Below are positions 8,647 through 17,236 of a stretch of 62,992 nucleotides of DNA, one piece after another. A program made the position numbers and the translations under genes. The stretch spans positions 2,552 through 65,543 of the forward strand of contig DBMI01000047.1 in NCBI GenBank assembly GCA_002298165.1, in the 5' to 3' direction. Source of the DNA: Desulfarculales bacterium UBA702 (lineage in GTDB: Bacteria; Desulfobacterota; Syntrophobacteria; Syntrophobacterales; Syntrophobacteraceae). Every line of letters begins with the position of its first letter. Positions within the stretch are counted from its first letter, which is position 1. Below the pieces are notes generated by a model, which searched no databases, was not told the origin of the DNA, and saw only the letters and a list, made by a program, of their open reading frames with translations.

Positions 8647-9621
8647 ATGGTATTCCTGCCCTGGCATCTGGCTTCGGCCTACATCCTTGACCTTGCCGCT
8701 GGGGATCCTCAATGGATGCCTCATCCGGTGCGGTGGATAGGCCGGGCGGTTACCTGGGCCGAGGGCCATCTCTACGATCCGGCGGCACCTCCGATTCTTC
8801 TCAGGATTTCGGGGGCAGTCCTATGGTTACTCGTGATGACCATTACGGTAAGTTCCACAATTGTGCTTATCGAGGCCTCCCGGCTGGCCGGAACGATTGC
8901 AACCGATGTAGTCCTTATATGGCTTGCATACACCACCCTCGCAACCCGTGCTCTTTACGCGGAATCAGCGGGCATTGCACAGGCGCTCCGCGACAACTAC
9001 ATCGGGCTGGCTAGAGAACGCCTCTCTCGAATCGTAAGCCGCGATACCTCGAACCTGGAGGAGGCCGAAATCCTGCGGGCGCTGATCGAAACGGTCTCCG
9101 AAAACATCTCCGATGGGATCGTAGCTCCTCTCTTCTATCTTGCCATTTTCGGCCCCGTGGGCGCCCTGGCCTATAAAGCTGTGAACACGATGGATTCGAT
9201 GCTTGGCTATATGAACGACAGGTATCGCTACTTCGGCTGGTTTTCGGCGAGAGCAGACGATGCAGCCAACCTCATCCCGGCCAGGATTTCAGGCCTCCTG
9301 GTCGTGGGGGCCGCGGCATGCGCCGGGGGAGATTGGCGAACCACCATGAAAATCATGCGCCGAGATGCATGCAAAATGAAAAGCCCGAATTCCGGCTATC
9401 CCGAAGCCGCCGCCGCCGGGGCGCTCGGAATCGAGCTTGGCGGGACCAACATATACTTCGGTCAGCCGGTAGAAAAACCAAGGCTCGGGGACCCGACCGA
9501 ACCAATAACGCTTGAGACATACCGGAAAATGATAATTCTGATGTATCTGACATCGGCCCTGGCCTTTTTTATGGCCTTCTGCATCCGTTTTTCCAGGGAG
9601 ATTCTGGAAAGATTTTTTTGA
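8647..9621 (+). CDS. cbiB: adenosylcobinamide-phosphate synthase, membrane protein
   Basis: CbiB is an inner-membrane enzyme that joins aminopropanol phosphate (or aminopropanol) to cobyric acid, giving adenosylcobinamide phosphate. The 324-residue protein has the opening signature GDPQWMPHPVRWIG, several hydrophobic segments, and the conserved stretches NTMDSMLGYMN and FGWFSARADDAANLIPAR. It lies 95 nt after cobQ and has a GGAG site 5 nt before the ATG. The next gene, cobD, makes the aminopropanol phosphate substrate, so the four genes form a coherent late-corrinoid block. Confidence 0.95.
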   Translation: MVFLPWHLASAYILDLAAGDPQWMPHPVRWIGRAVTWAEGHLYDPAAPPILLRISGAVLWLLVMTITVSSTIVLIEASRLAGTIATDVVLIWLAYTTLATRALYAESAGIAQALRDNYIGLARERLSRIVSRDTSNLEEAEILRALIETVSENISDGIVAPLFYLAIFGPVGALAYKAVNTMDSMLGYMNDRYRYFGWFSARADDAANLIPARISGLLVVGAAACAGGDWRTTMKIMRRDACKMKSPNSGYPEAAAAGALGIELGGTNIYFGQPVEKPRLGDPTEPITLETYRKMIILMYLTSALAFFMAFCIRFSREILERFF

Positions 9622-9894
9622 GCTGGGATGGTTGCGGGTTGCAGGTTGCGGGTTGGGCCTCCCTGTATGAGCACATCGTGGTTTTCCGGGTTGCCGTGAA
9701 AAAAGGCGGGAAACCATAAGAGATGTGGGGGCAAATAATTATTTGCCCCACCGTGCTACAACCAGATACTTGCCGGTGAGTTGACGGCCACGGGATTTTA
9801 TCCGGGCTACCCGCGTTGTCCCGAGAAACCCAGTTGCTATACAAAATTCGCGAGGCGTAACACTACAACCCACAACCCGCAAACAGGAACCCAA
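9622..9894. repeat. repeat-rich spacer before cobD
   Basis: Three small repeats crowd this 273-bp gap. Heptamer-type repeats of the AACCCGC/AACCTGC kind read on the minus strand near 9635-9655 and on the plus strand at 9869-9894, ending at the cobD start. The palindrome GGGGCAAATAATTATTTGCC lies at 9728-9747. A CGGGATTTTATCCGGGCTAC fragment (9791-9810) resembles the end of the 16455 and 26404 elements. No gene is seen. Confidence 0.6.
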
Positions 9895-10995
9895 ATGACT
9901 CTTGTTCACGGTGGAAATGTGTACGAGCTGGCATCCAGAAGCGGATGCTCACCGGAGGATATCGTTGATTTCAGCGCCAGCATTAATCCACTGGGACCGC
10001 CCCGCGGGTTGAATGAACTTATTTCACGTTATTTCTGCAGGCTTCAGCATTATCCCGACATAAACAACCGGCTCCTGATAGACTCACTATCCGGGCTGCA
10101 CGAAATTCCCTCCGAATGCATCGTTCCGGGAAACGGTTCGACCGAGCTGATTTACTGGCTGCCCAAGGCCCTTGGAATCGGCAGGGTGCTTGCCGTGATG
10201 CCTACGTTCAGCGAATACTGCAAGGCATTTGAGCTACAAGGAGTAGATGTTCACAAGCTTGTCTGCTCGGCGGATAATTTTTTTCAGCCAACTGTCGCCC
10301 AGCTCGAAGAAGCGGTCGACCAATTCCGGCCCGAGGCCATTTTGCTCACCCATCCCGGAAGTCCCTCCGGCTCGCTTCTATCCAACGAGGTTATCGATTG
10401 GGTGGCATCGAACAGCAATGAGGGAATCAAATTTATAGTTGATGAAGTATTTATTGATTTTTGCGAGGAAAAATCCCTCAAGCGGCTGCTGGGAACTTGC
10501 TCCGGCCTGGTTTTAATTCGCTCGCTTACAAAATTTTACGGCATGCCGGGTCTGCGGGTCGGCTACATTCTCTCTTCAGCCTCGCTTGCAGGTGACATAC
10601 GAAGATTCGTTCCACCCTGGTCGGTGAACACGCTGGCGCAGGCCGCGGGCGCCTACTGCATGCACCAGGAAGACTACAGGCGAAAAACGCTCGAAGTAGT
10701 TGCAAGGGAAAGGCAAAAAATTCATGAGCAGTTATCGGAAATGCCGGGGCTAAGCGTATTTCCGGGTGAGGCGAACTATCTCCTGGTCAAACTGGACCGC
10801 CGCCTGCCTTCCTCTGAAGTGCTCAAGCGGGACCTTTTCGAATCCGGGCTGATGCTTATCCGCAACTGCGGCTCGTTCGAGGGCCTTGACGATTTCTACT
10901 TCAGGGTTGCCGTTCGCCTCCCGCAGCAAAACGAAAAGCTGCTGGAGGGCATAAGAAGCTGGATGGAAGGCCACTCTCATTTGCTGTCGTCGTGA
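9895..10995 (+). CDS. cobD: threonine-phosphate decarboxylase-like PLP enzyme
   Basis: A fold-type I PLP enzyme of 366 residues that would decarboxylate L-threonine phosphate to (R)-1-amino-2-propanol phosphate for the nucleotide loop of cobalamin. The family start HGGNVYELASRSG and the motif FSASINPLGPP are typical of CobD rather than of histidinol-phosphate aminotransferase. The PLP lysine is in SLTKFYGMPGLR (Lys213). Its position directly after cbiB supports the call. The frame opens further upstream at 9781, but that extension is repeat DNA. ATG 9895 has AGGA about 6 nt upstream and matches the family N-terminus. The gene ends 19 nt inside the convergent small gene at 10977. Confidence 0.9.
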   Translation: MTLVHGGNVYELASRSGCSPEDIVDFSASINPLGPPRGLNELISRYFCRLQHYPDINNRLLIDSLSGLHEIPSECIVPGNGSTELIYWLPKALGIGRVLAVMPTFSEYCKAFELQGVDVHKLVCSADNFFQPTVAQLEEAVDQFRPEAILLTHPGSPSGSLLSNEVIDWVASNSNEGIKFIVDEVFIDFCEEKSLKRLLGTCSGLVLIRSLTKFYGMPGLRVGYILSSASLAGDIRRFVPPWSVNTLAQAAGAYCMHQEDYRRKTLEVVARERQKIHEQLSEMPGLSVFPGEANYLLVKLDRRLPSSEVLKRDLFESGLMLIRNCGSFEGLDDFYFRVAVRLPQQNEKLLEGIRSWMEGHSHLLSS

Positions 10996-11252
10996 CGATG
11001 GAGGTGCTCGTCTTTTAGAAACAGCCTGTGGTACTCCTCGTCATTGAGGTGCTTGCGCATCAGGTCGGAGACAAGCGCAAAACAGGCATTGATCTCCTCA
11101 TCGGAGAGCCTGGGGACAAGAGCTTTTACCAGATCGTCGTCAGAAAACTTCTGAAGGTAATACATCAGCGATTTTTCATCGACTTCCCTCGAAAATCCAA
11201 ACGCAACCATATCATCGTATTCTTCGACAAAATTGTGTTTGTGATTGCCCAT
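10977..11252 (-). CDS. small conserved cytoplasmic protein of unknown function
   Basis: The 91-residue acidic, His-rich protein starts MGNHKHNFVEEYDDMVAFGF and ends HLHRHDDSK. I see no signal peptide or membrane segment, and I do not recognise a characterised domain. The composition suggests a small helical protein. The His clusters at both ends could bind metal, which is only inference. It has a good AAGGAAG ribosome site, and its 3' end overlaps the 3' end of the convergent cobD by 19 nt. Two palindromic repeats lie in its upstream region. Confidence 0.75.
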   Translation of the reverse strand: MGNHKHNFVEEYDDMVAFGFSREVDEKSLMYYLQKFSDDDLVKALVPRLSDEEINACFALVSDLMRKHLNDEEYHRLFLKDEHLHRHDDSK

Positions 11253-11289
11253 TTTTCTTCCTTTGAGCCACTATGGCTGTAATTGGCCT

Positions 11290-11481
11290 GTAGGGGCAAA
11301 AGATCTTTTGCCCCTACAATCGGTTTTCGCATCAATGTCCCTGCCGACCCACAGGATGAACGCAATTATATTCCATCCTGACACACCCACCGTAATTCCA
11401 TCCGTCTGCCGGGATATGATTACTCCCGATATTGTAGGGGAATAAATTGGCCTGTAGGGGCAAAAAATCTTTTGCCCCTGC
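11290..11481. repeat. two copies of a GTAGGGGCAAAA palindrome
   Basis: At 11290-11317 there is a perfect 28-bp palindrome with arms GTAGGGGCAAAAGA. A near-identical copy is at 11454-11481, and both are preceded by TTGGCCT. Related copies occur at 14041-14063 and, more diverged, at 9728-9749. These fill most of the 330-bp gene-free gap 11253-11582. No other feature is seen in that gap. Confidence 0.85.
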
Positions 11482-11582
11482 AATCGAACGCCCCGCCACA
11501 ATTGAAGATTGGCATGTTTACGGTCTGGAGATGGCCAGCATTCAGATCAAATTCCAACGGCTGCCCTGTGGATTGGTTATTT

Positions 11583-12017
11583 CTAGATATCCAGAATAAC
11601 CAGCGCTTCCCAGCCCCGCTGCGTTTGTTCGACCTTGAATTTGTGTAGAGTGACGGCTTTCACGTCAACTATAAGGTCGTGCTTGAGAGGGTCGATTTCT
11701 TCGCCGTAGGCCATTGAGCGCGCCGAGTAAACGCCCTCCTTTTCCTCGATACTCACTTCTTCGACCCGCAGCAGTAGTATGTCGGCATCTTTGTAGAAAA
11801 TAACTTCCTGAAGGAAAGCAAAAAGAAGCATATCAAGGGCATCGGCTTCAACCTCGATAACGCGGCTTTGCACTCGCTCGATTGCTTCGAGGTTTGATAC
11901 CATTACGTTCATCGTCGCATCGGCCGCGGCAGCGAAAAGCTCCCCTTGGGTGTCGCCCCACGCTTCGAAAGCCACATCGGCAGTAGCCATTTCTTCGATG
12001 AACCTGAAGGGCATCAT
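11583..12017 (-). CDS. archease-family protein
   Basis: The 144-residue protein matches the archease fold. It has an early acidic region (ATADVAFEAWGDTQGELF), a central hydrophobic helix (MLLFAFLQEVIFY) and the family ending DVKAVTLHKFKVEQT...ALVILDI. Archeases activate the RNA ligase RtcB and alter the specificity of tRNA/RNA-processing enzymes. No rtcB lies in the window. It follows cysQ by only 9 nt, so the two are probably co-transcribed. The start is a tandem ATG (12017/12014) with a weak ribosome site, consistent with translational coupling to cysQ. Confidence 0.85.
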   Translation of the reverse strand: MMPFRFIEEMATADVAFEAWGDTQGELFAAAADATMNVMVSNLEAIERVQSRVIEVEADALDMLLFAFLQEVIFYKDADILLLRVEEVSIEEKEGVYSARSMAYGEEIDPLKHDLIVDVKAVTLHKFKVEQTQRGWEALVILDI

Positions 12018-12026
12018 TTAATCCAT

Positions 12027-12833
12027 TTATCCGAGTACTTCGGCCGCCTTTTCAAGCACCCCGGAACCGATCAGCCACTGGAAGCTCGATGCAATCAGGA
12101 ATGGTCCGTTTAAGAGATTTTCCTTGTTGTAGACGAACGGCTTTCCGGAAAAATCAACCATCACCCCGCCTGCAGCGGTAACGATTGCCTGACCTGCCGC
12201 AGTGTCCCATTCCCAGGTTGGGCCGAAGCGAGGATAAAATTCAGCGGCGCCTTGGGCAACGGCGCAAAATTTAATCGAGCTTCCCCGGTTTATGATTTCA
12301 TGTTTGGGAATTAGCGTAAGGATCTTCAGCAAATCCGGGGAGGGATGCGACCGGCTCCTGACTATCCTCACTACTCCGTCCGGAGGCCCATCAGAGACCT
12401 TAATCGGATTGCGCCCACCCTCGGATTGTTCCCAACAACCTTCCCGGATGTCGCCAAAGAACAGCCGGTCCTGCACCGGGATGTATATAAGACCCGCCAC
12501 GGGCACGCTTTTTTCGACCAGGGCGATGTTTACCGTAAATTCGCCGTTCCGGTTTACAAATTCCTTGGTGCCGTCCAAAGGGTCGACCAACCAGAACCGC
12601 TCCCAATTTTTCCTTGTCTCGTACGGAACCGTCCTTCCCTCTTCGGAAAGAACGGGAATGTCCGGATAGCGGGTCCTCAGAGCGTCGGCGATGATCCTGT
12701 GCGAACGCGTATCGGCAAGCGTCAGTGGCGAGTAGTCATCCTTGCGCTGGACTTCGAAATCGGTATCGTAGACGTCGAGAATGGCCCGGCCTGCCTCCCT
12801 GGCCAATGCAGCCAGGAAATCGAAATCAATCAT
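12027..12833 (-). CDS. cysQ: 3'(2'),5'-bisphosphate nucleotidase / inositol monophosphatase family
   Basis: This is a Mg-dependent phosphatase of the Li-sensitive FIG/IMPase superfamily, 268 residues from ATG 12833. The metal-binding motifs are LSEEG, LVDPLDGTKEF and EWDTAAGQAIV. The DGTKEF form is typical of CysQ, which hydrolyses adenosine 3',5'-bisphosphate from sulfate assimilation and phosphopantetheine transfer. Inositol-phosphatase activity cannot be excluded. The frame is open eight codons upstream at a GTG. The AAGGGGAG site fits ATG 12833. The gene begins just after the upstream methyltransferase ends. Confidence 0.9.
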   Translation of the reverse strand: MIDFDFLAALAREAGRAILDVYDTDFEVQRKDDYSPLTLADTRSHRIIADALRTRYPDIPVLSEEGRTVPYETRKNWERFWLVDPLDGTKEFVNRNGEFTVNIALVEKSVPVAGLIYIPVQDRLFFGDIREGCWEQSEGGRNPIKVSDGPPDGVVRIVRSRSHPSPDLLKILTLIPKHEIINRGSSIKFCAVAQGAAEFYPRFGPTWEWDTAAGQAIVTAAGGVMVDFSGKPFVYNKENLLNGPFLIASSFQWLIGSGVLEKAAEVLG

Positions 12834-12857
12834 CACTCTCCCCTTCTGTTTTTCCAC

Positions 12858-13841
12858 TCAAATTTCTTGTTTCCTCTGACCGCCGTTCCCCGTCCTTTTC
12901 GCTCCGTTTCGCTCCGCCTTAATGAAAACGCTTCGTATCAGTTCGAAATGGTTAGCGTGATTTCTTATCTTCCACCACACCGCCCCTCGGCGGGCAATTG
13001 TCCAGGAAGGCCGGACCCGTCCTCCAGCCCCCGAGAGCAGACCGGCAATATTTTCGAGCGCCGGGCCGGGAAAATTCCCGTCGGGGGTTCCCCCAAGCCA
13101 ATCCTCTGAAGGGCAGACTTCCCCGGACCAGGAAAAGGGATCTGATATGAGAAGCTGTGCTTCCCGTTCCCGCGACACCCGGCTGGTTTCAAGCAGGTGA
13201 TCGAGCGGTTTGGGAACTTTATCCAGGATGTTAAGCGAAGCGACTCCGGCAAAAGCTCCCGACCGAAATGGAAGCGCGTGGGCATCTGCTACGATGAATT
13301 CGAGGTTAATAGGCCGCCAGCGCAGGATGATTTCCCGCTCCGAATGAATCAGGCCCTCTTCGCGCACCTGGAATTTGAGCTTTCCGGTCCTAAGTATTTC
13401 GCGGGCGGCCGATATGAAGGACCTGGAGCGGTCAATACCCACTGCGAAATCGAATCTGCGCGCCAACTCGAAGGTAAGTCTGCCGGTTGCGCAACCCGCA
13501 TCAAGGGCTGCCCCGGCCGATGCAGAAAATTCCCCGGCCCACTCTGTGTAAGCCGTCGAGGCTTCAGGGTCTTGAAAAGTATCGGCGTAATGACTCCAGA
13601 GATAGGATGAAAGCGCAGCGGGGTCTTCATAGCGGGCAAACGTTCCGTCAGGTGCATCCCCGCCGGGTGCAACGACTTCCGCCACACCTTCTTTAATGGG
13701 ATAGACAGCCCCGCATCGCCCGCACTCGAGGTCTCCATCACTTATCTCGGAGCCGCTTGACTCTCTTTGGTTGAGAGTCAGAGAGAATTCATCGGGCAGA
13801 CATGCCGGGCATATGAGAGTTTCAGCTATTTGTCGCCTCAT
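12858..13841 (-). CDS. SAM-dependent methyltransferase with N-terminal zinc ribbon
   Basis: The 327-residue protein starts with a Trm112-like segment (ICPACLP...LECGRCGAVYPI), a four-Cys zinc-ribbon pattern. A class-I Rossmann methyltransferase domain follows, with motif I ALDAGCATGRLTFELA and the acidic motif GIDRS. Downstream parts such as ADAHALPF and SLNILDKV are typical of UbiE/type-11 methyltransferases. The substrate is unknown. It is the first gene of a methyltransferase-cysQ-archease run, with almost no spacing between the genes. The C-terminus is basic (KAERNGAKRTGNGGQRKQE), which may favour an RNA or acidic partner. Confidence 0.85.
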   Translation of the reverse strand: MRRQIAETLICPACLPDEFSLTLNQRESSGSEISDGDLECGRCGAVYPIKEGVAEVVAPGGDAPDGTFARYEDPAALSSYLWSHYADTFQDPEASTAYTEWAGEFSASAGAALDAGCATGRLTFELARRFDFAVGIDRSRSFISAAREILRTGKLKFQVREEGLIHSEREIILRWRPINLEFIVADAHALPFRSGAFAGVASLNILDKVPKPLDHLLETSRVSREREAQLLISDPFSWSGEVCPSEDWLGGTPDGNFPGPALENIAGLLSGAGGRVRPSWTIARRGAVWWKIRNHANHFELIRSVFIKAERNGAKRTGNGGQRKQEI

Positions 13842-14357
13842 TGAAGATTACCTGCCGGGCAGTGAGTATGACGGAATCTAATGGGCTGGTCCAAGTAATA
13901 TAATCACAGGGCGATAGCCGGTCCTGTGACCATGGATATTACAGGCACGGCAGGCTGGGAGCCTGCTCCACGAAGAGGTTGGCAATCATTTAATATCTAT
14001 AAGATTCTCGGCTGGCGAGGACATTGACCCAACCCCAGCAGGGGCAAAAAATCTTTTGCCCCTACAATTGGACAATGGGTTTTTGCATCATGGCCTCTTC
14101 TGGCAAAGTCTCCCGAGGCTGTTGCCTAACCCCGGAATAGAGGTTCAATGCACCGAGATGAAGGAAAACTCTCCTCCACTGGCTGGAGTGATTGGGGAAA
14201 GGGGTTGAATCCAAGATCTTTTTGTCACCCTCCCCTAGCCCCTCCCGTCAAAAGGAGGGGAATTTGCATCTCAATTTGTTTGGCAACCCCAGCCTGTCCA
14301 GACTTTGCCGGCCTTAGGACCGATGGTCTCAAAGGATATCCTCGTATCGTGAACTTA
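13842..14357. other. gene-free stretch with dispersed palindromes
   Basis: This holds the GGCAGGCTGGGAGCCTGCTC palindrome (13949-13968), a GGGGCAAAAAATCTTTTGCC palindrome (14041-14060), and the inverted pair CCCTCCCC / GGAGGGG near 14228-14262. A plus-strand reading frame from 14148 runs into the antisense of glnS and has no family resemblance, so I do not call it. Confidence 0.5.
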
Positions 14358-14443
14358 CCGAATCCGACTGATTCGGTCCTGACCATGGGTCGGTCAGGAC
14401 GCCAACAGCGGTGGGTGGCGGATACCGGGCGTCCGCTTTTTTT
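14358..14443 (+). ncRNA. candidate structured small RNA with intrinsic terminator
   Basis: Three stem-loops follow one another on the plus strand. CCGAATC/GATTCGG (14358-14376) has a 5-nt loop. GTCCTGACC/GGTCAGGAC (14376-14400) is a 9-bp stem with a 7-nt loop. GCGGA/TCCGC (14418-14436) is followed at once by seven T residues (14437-14443), an intrinsic-terminator arrangement. On the minus strand no T-run follows the stems, so the plus orientation fits better. No plus-strand gene lies immediately upstream, which leaves an independent small RNA or the tail of a longer one. I did not identify a promoter, and the 5' end is unknown. The terminator reaches the stop codon of the convergent glnS. Confidence 0.45.
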
Positions 14444-16133
14444 AAGAAGTCGGCGAAATCCCTTCCGATTTCATTACCTTTGCCCATGTGTCGCGAAGGG
14501 TTACGGTGCGGTTGAAAACGCGGCGCGAGGGCGTTGAATCCTGGTCCACGCAGAAATATCCGAGTCGCTCGAACTGAAAACGGCTGCCGACGGGGGCCTC
14601 TTCAAGGCATGGTTCCAGCTTGGCGGCTTTAATTACTTCGAGGGATTTCGGGTCGAGTTTTTCCATGAAATCGTCGCCGGGTTCAGGCTCGGTAAAGAGC
14701 TTGTCATAGAGGCGCACCTCGGCATCGATTGCGTGTGGGGCCGATACCCAGTGCAGGGTAGCCTTAACCTTGCGCCCATCCGGGGAATCGCCTCCCTTTG
14801 TTGCCGGATCGTATGTACAACGCAGCTCCACGACTTCTCCCCTGTCGTCTTTTACTACGCCCGTACACGTGATGAAATACGCGTAGCGGAGTCTCGCTTC
14901 CCTCCCCGGGGCAAGCCTGAAAAACTTCTTTGGGGGATCTTCCATGAAGTCTTCGCGCTCGATGTAGAGTTCGCGCGAAAAGGGTACCTGGCGCACCCCG
15001 GCCGACGGGTCTTCAGGATTGTTTATTGCGTCGAGGTATTCGGTCTGGCCTTCCGGATAGTTTTCGATCACCACCTTGAGCGGCCGCAGCACTCCCATCA
15101 TGCGAGGAGCCTTTAAATTGAGGTCTTCGCGAATCGAGTATTCGAGAAGCGCCAAGTCAACCGTGCTTTCCTTTTTGCCGACTCCAATGCGCTCGCAGAA
15201 TGCCCGGATGGCTTCCGGAGTGTACCCGCGGCGTCGAAATCCGGCAAGAGTCGGCATCCTCGGATCATCCCAGCCGGCAACCTTCCGTTCCTGGACCAGC
15301 CGGAGGAGTTTTCTCTTGCTCATAACGGTGTAGGTGAGGTTCAACCGGGCGAATTCAATCTGTCGGGGCCTGGTCGGAACATTGATGTTATCGAGGAACC
15401 AGTCGTAGAGCGGTCGGTGGTCTTCATACTCCATCGTACAAATCGAGTGGGTTATTCCTTCGAGCGCATCCGACTGGCCATGGGCATAGTCATACATTGG
15501 GTAAATGCACCACTGGTCACCGGTGCGCCAGTGAGACATCTTGCGGATGCGGTAGAGCACGGGGTCGCGCAAGTTGAGATTTGGCGAAGCCATATCGATC
15601 CTGGCGCGCAGCACGTGCTGCCCGTCCTCGAATTCGCCGGCGCGCATTCTCTGAAAAAGATCGAGGTTTTCTTCGATCGAACGGTTTCGGTAGGGGCTTT
15701 CTTTGCCCGGTTCGGTGAGGGTGCCTCGCGTCTCGCGAATCTCGTCGGCGGTGAGGCTGTCCACGTATGCCTTGCCGTCGCGAATCAGATCAATTGCCCA
15801 TTCATAGAGCTGCTCGAAATAATCGGATGCATGGAAAAGACGGTCATCCCAGTCAAAACCCAGCCAGCGCACGTCGTTCATTATCGAGTCGACATACTCG
15901 ATCTCTTCCTTGCCCGGGTTGGTGTCGTCGAAGCGGAAGTTGCACAGCCCCCCGAATTCTGATGCAAGCCCGAAATTGAGGCAGATCGACTTGGCGTGAC
16001 CTATATGCAGGTAGCCGTTCGGCTCAGGTGGAAATCGGGTAAGCACCCGTCCTCCATTTTTTCCGGATTTCAGGTCTTCGGCTACTATTGTGCTGATGAA
16101 ATTGGGCGGGAGTTTGGTTTCAACGCCGTTCAT
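14442..16133 (-). CDS. glnS: glutaminyl-tRNA synthetase
   Basis: A class-I aminoacyl-tRNA synthetase of 563 residues that charges tRNA-Gln with glutamine in the cytoplasm. The HIGH motif is in PNGYLHIGHAKS and the KMSKS-type motif in TVMSKRKLL. The family blocks RFDDTNPGKEE, FDWDDRLFHASDYFEQLYEW and ARIDMASPNLNLRDP are all present. The C-terminal anticodon-binding beta-barrels are complete, and length is normal. It is GlnRS rather than GluRS, judging by RFDDTNP and the overall match. The 600-bp upstream region carries a repeat element and a hairpin at 16356-16372. Confidence 0.97.
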   Translation of the reverse strand: MNGVETKLPPNFISTIVAEDLKSGKNGGRVLTRFPPEPNGYLHIGHAKSICLNFGLASEFGGLCNFRFDDTNPGKEEIEYVDSIMNDVRWLGFDWDDRLFHASDYFEQLYEWAIDLIRDGKAYVDSLTADEIRETRGTLTEPGKESPYRNRSIEENLDLFQRMRAGEFEDGQHVLRARIDMASPNLNLRDPVLYRIRKMSHWRTGDQWCIYPMYDYAHGQSDALEGITHSICTMEYEDHRPLYDWFLDNINVPTRPRQIEFARLNLTYTVMSKRKLLRLVQERKVAGWDDPRMPTLAGFRRRGYTPEAIRAFCERIGVGKKESTVDLALLEYSIREDLNLKAPRMMGVLRPLKVVIENYPEGQTEYLDAINNPEDPSAGVRQVPFSRELYIEREDFMEDPPKKFFRLAPGREARLRYAYFITCTGVVKDDRGEVVELRCTYDPATKGGDSPDGRKVKATLHWVSAPHAIDAEVRLYDKLFTEPEPGDDFMEKLDPKSLEVIKAAKLEPCLEEAPVGSRFQFERLGYFCVDQDSTPSRRVFNRTVTLRDTWAKVMKSEGISPTS

Positions 16134-16454
16134 TGGATCACTCCAATCAAATGAATTGATTACGGGTAGCTCCGGGATCTATTAGTTTAAATGCGGTCGG
16201 TCTGCCTACCGGGATACCCTGTCCAAAATAGTCATTTCCCGATGCAGTTTTACACAGTTAGCAAATTTTTGGCAGAAAAGCTATTAACGGGAACCGACCC
16301 CGGAGTCAATATTATAAATTATTATGTTTATTGGGAAAACCTGAGGCTCTAAATGCCGGGTTAAGAACCCGGAGTCGCCGGGCGGAGGGAACCGAACAAT
16401 TACTTAGTTGCCGCAAGGAAATAAACCGCCAAGAAGGGCACCAAAAAGAAGACA
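16134..16454. other. glnS upstream region
   Basis: This AT-richer stretch has no gene. It contains a perfect 7-bp hairpin CCGGGTT-AAG-AACCCGG (16356-16372). It should include the glnS promoter, but I could not place a convincing -35/-10 pair. Confidence 0.35.
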
Positions 16455-16640
16455 GCCCGGATTTATACCGGGTGCGGAGGACAAGATACCTCGCGGTTTG
16501 CCGGTAACCGCAATGACTATCAAGTGGCGAAAACAGAGCACGGCAACTGTTATCTGCTTGAAACAGCCGGTGGATGTTTGAATTACCGCTACCTCGCGGC
16601 CGTTTTGCGCTTCGCGCCCGGATGTAAATCCGGCCTACCC
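16455..16640. mobile_element. MITE-like repeat, copy A
   Basis: This roughly 186-bp stretch matches 26404-26615 in order and orientation. Both begin with GCCCGGATTTATA..CCGGGT. Both contain TGCTTGAAAC or TGTTTGAAAC in the middle. Both end with TTGCGCTTCGCGCCCGGAT and a closing ATCCGG palindrome. The hairpin-forming ends and the lack of any reading frame suggest a small non-autonomous element or REP cluster. No target-site duplication could be identified by eye. Confidence 0.7.
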
Positions 16641-16741
16641 GTATTAATTTCCGGCATCAAGGATTCATTATGGACGTTTGGCGACGGCGGGCCAAACCCG
16701 ACCCGAACTGCCGAAAATGATCGACAGAAGATATCCTTCTG

Positions 16742-17167
16742 TTAGTTCATCGGGACGAGTTTTGCGACCTGCCGGTGTACACTCGCGTATATTTCCTCAT
16801 CCGTTCCGAACATCTCGACTATACACTTGTGGTCGATAAGTGTCTCGACGATGAATGCAGTTAAGTAGAGGCTCACGAAATGGGGTCGTGGGACCAGCGC
16901 TCGCAGGTTAGCCGTCGCGTATTGGACTTCGAACTCCTCTGAGTCGTTAAGCTTTTCCATGGCTAAATGGATCTGCTCTTCGAGGGCAGCCTTGCTGGTG
17001 GTCTCGACCAGCCGCTCTTCAATCAGCTTTATGGCGATCAGTGCTGCCAATTCATCCATGTTCTCGCGCAGATTGTTCATTGCATGGTAGCGCTGCGACT
17101 CCTTGGCATGGTCCAGCCTGGATATCACTGCTGATTCTCTTACATTAGGCCTGTATTCTCTTGCCAC
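16742..17167 (-). CDS. hypothetical helical protein
   Basis: About 141 residues, predicted mainly helical from its Leu/Glu/Lys pattern (for example DELAALIAIKLIEERLVETT and ALEEQIHLAMEKLNDSE). I do not recognise the family. It has no signal peptide and no convincing membrane helix. A TTG at 17185 opens the frame. An AGGA site nine bases before GTG 17167 makes the latter more likely. It is the last gene of the minus-strand run that includes waaA and larB, 69 nt after larB, and may be co-transcribed. Confidence 0.65.
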   Translation of the reverse strand: MAREYRPNVRESAVISRLDHAKESQRYHAMNNLRENMDELAALIAIKLIEERLVETTSKAALEEQIHLAMEKLNDSEEFEVQYATANLRALVPRPHFVSLYLTAFIVETLIDHKCIVEMFGTDEEIYASVHRQVAKLVPMN

Positions 17168-17236
17168 TATGATGGTTCCTTTCAATTATCATTTCTGGGG
17201 CAGACATATTAGGTTTCTGGCGCAGACTTTTCGGAG

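Noticed and set aside
14148..14537. A 129-codon plus-strand frame between the methyltransferase and glnS genes.
   Set aside because: It passes through repeat and hairpin DNA, runs antisense into glnS and has no recognisable protein features.
16524..16745. A 73-codon plus-strand frame.
   Set aside because: It lies mostly within MITE-like copy A. Similar translated stretches occur at copy B, so it reflects repeat DNA.
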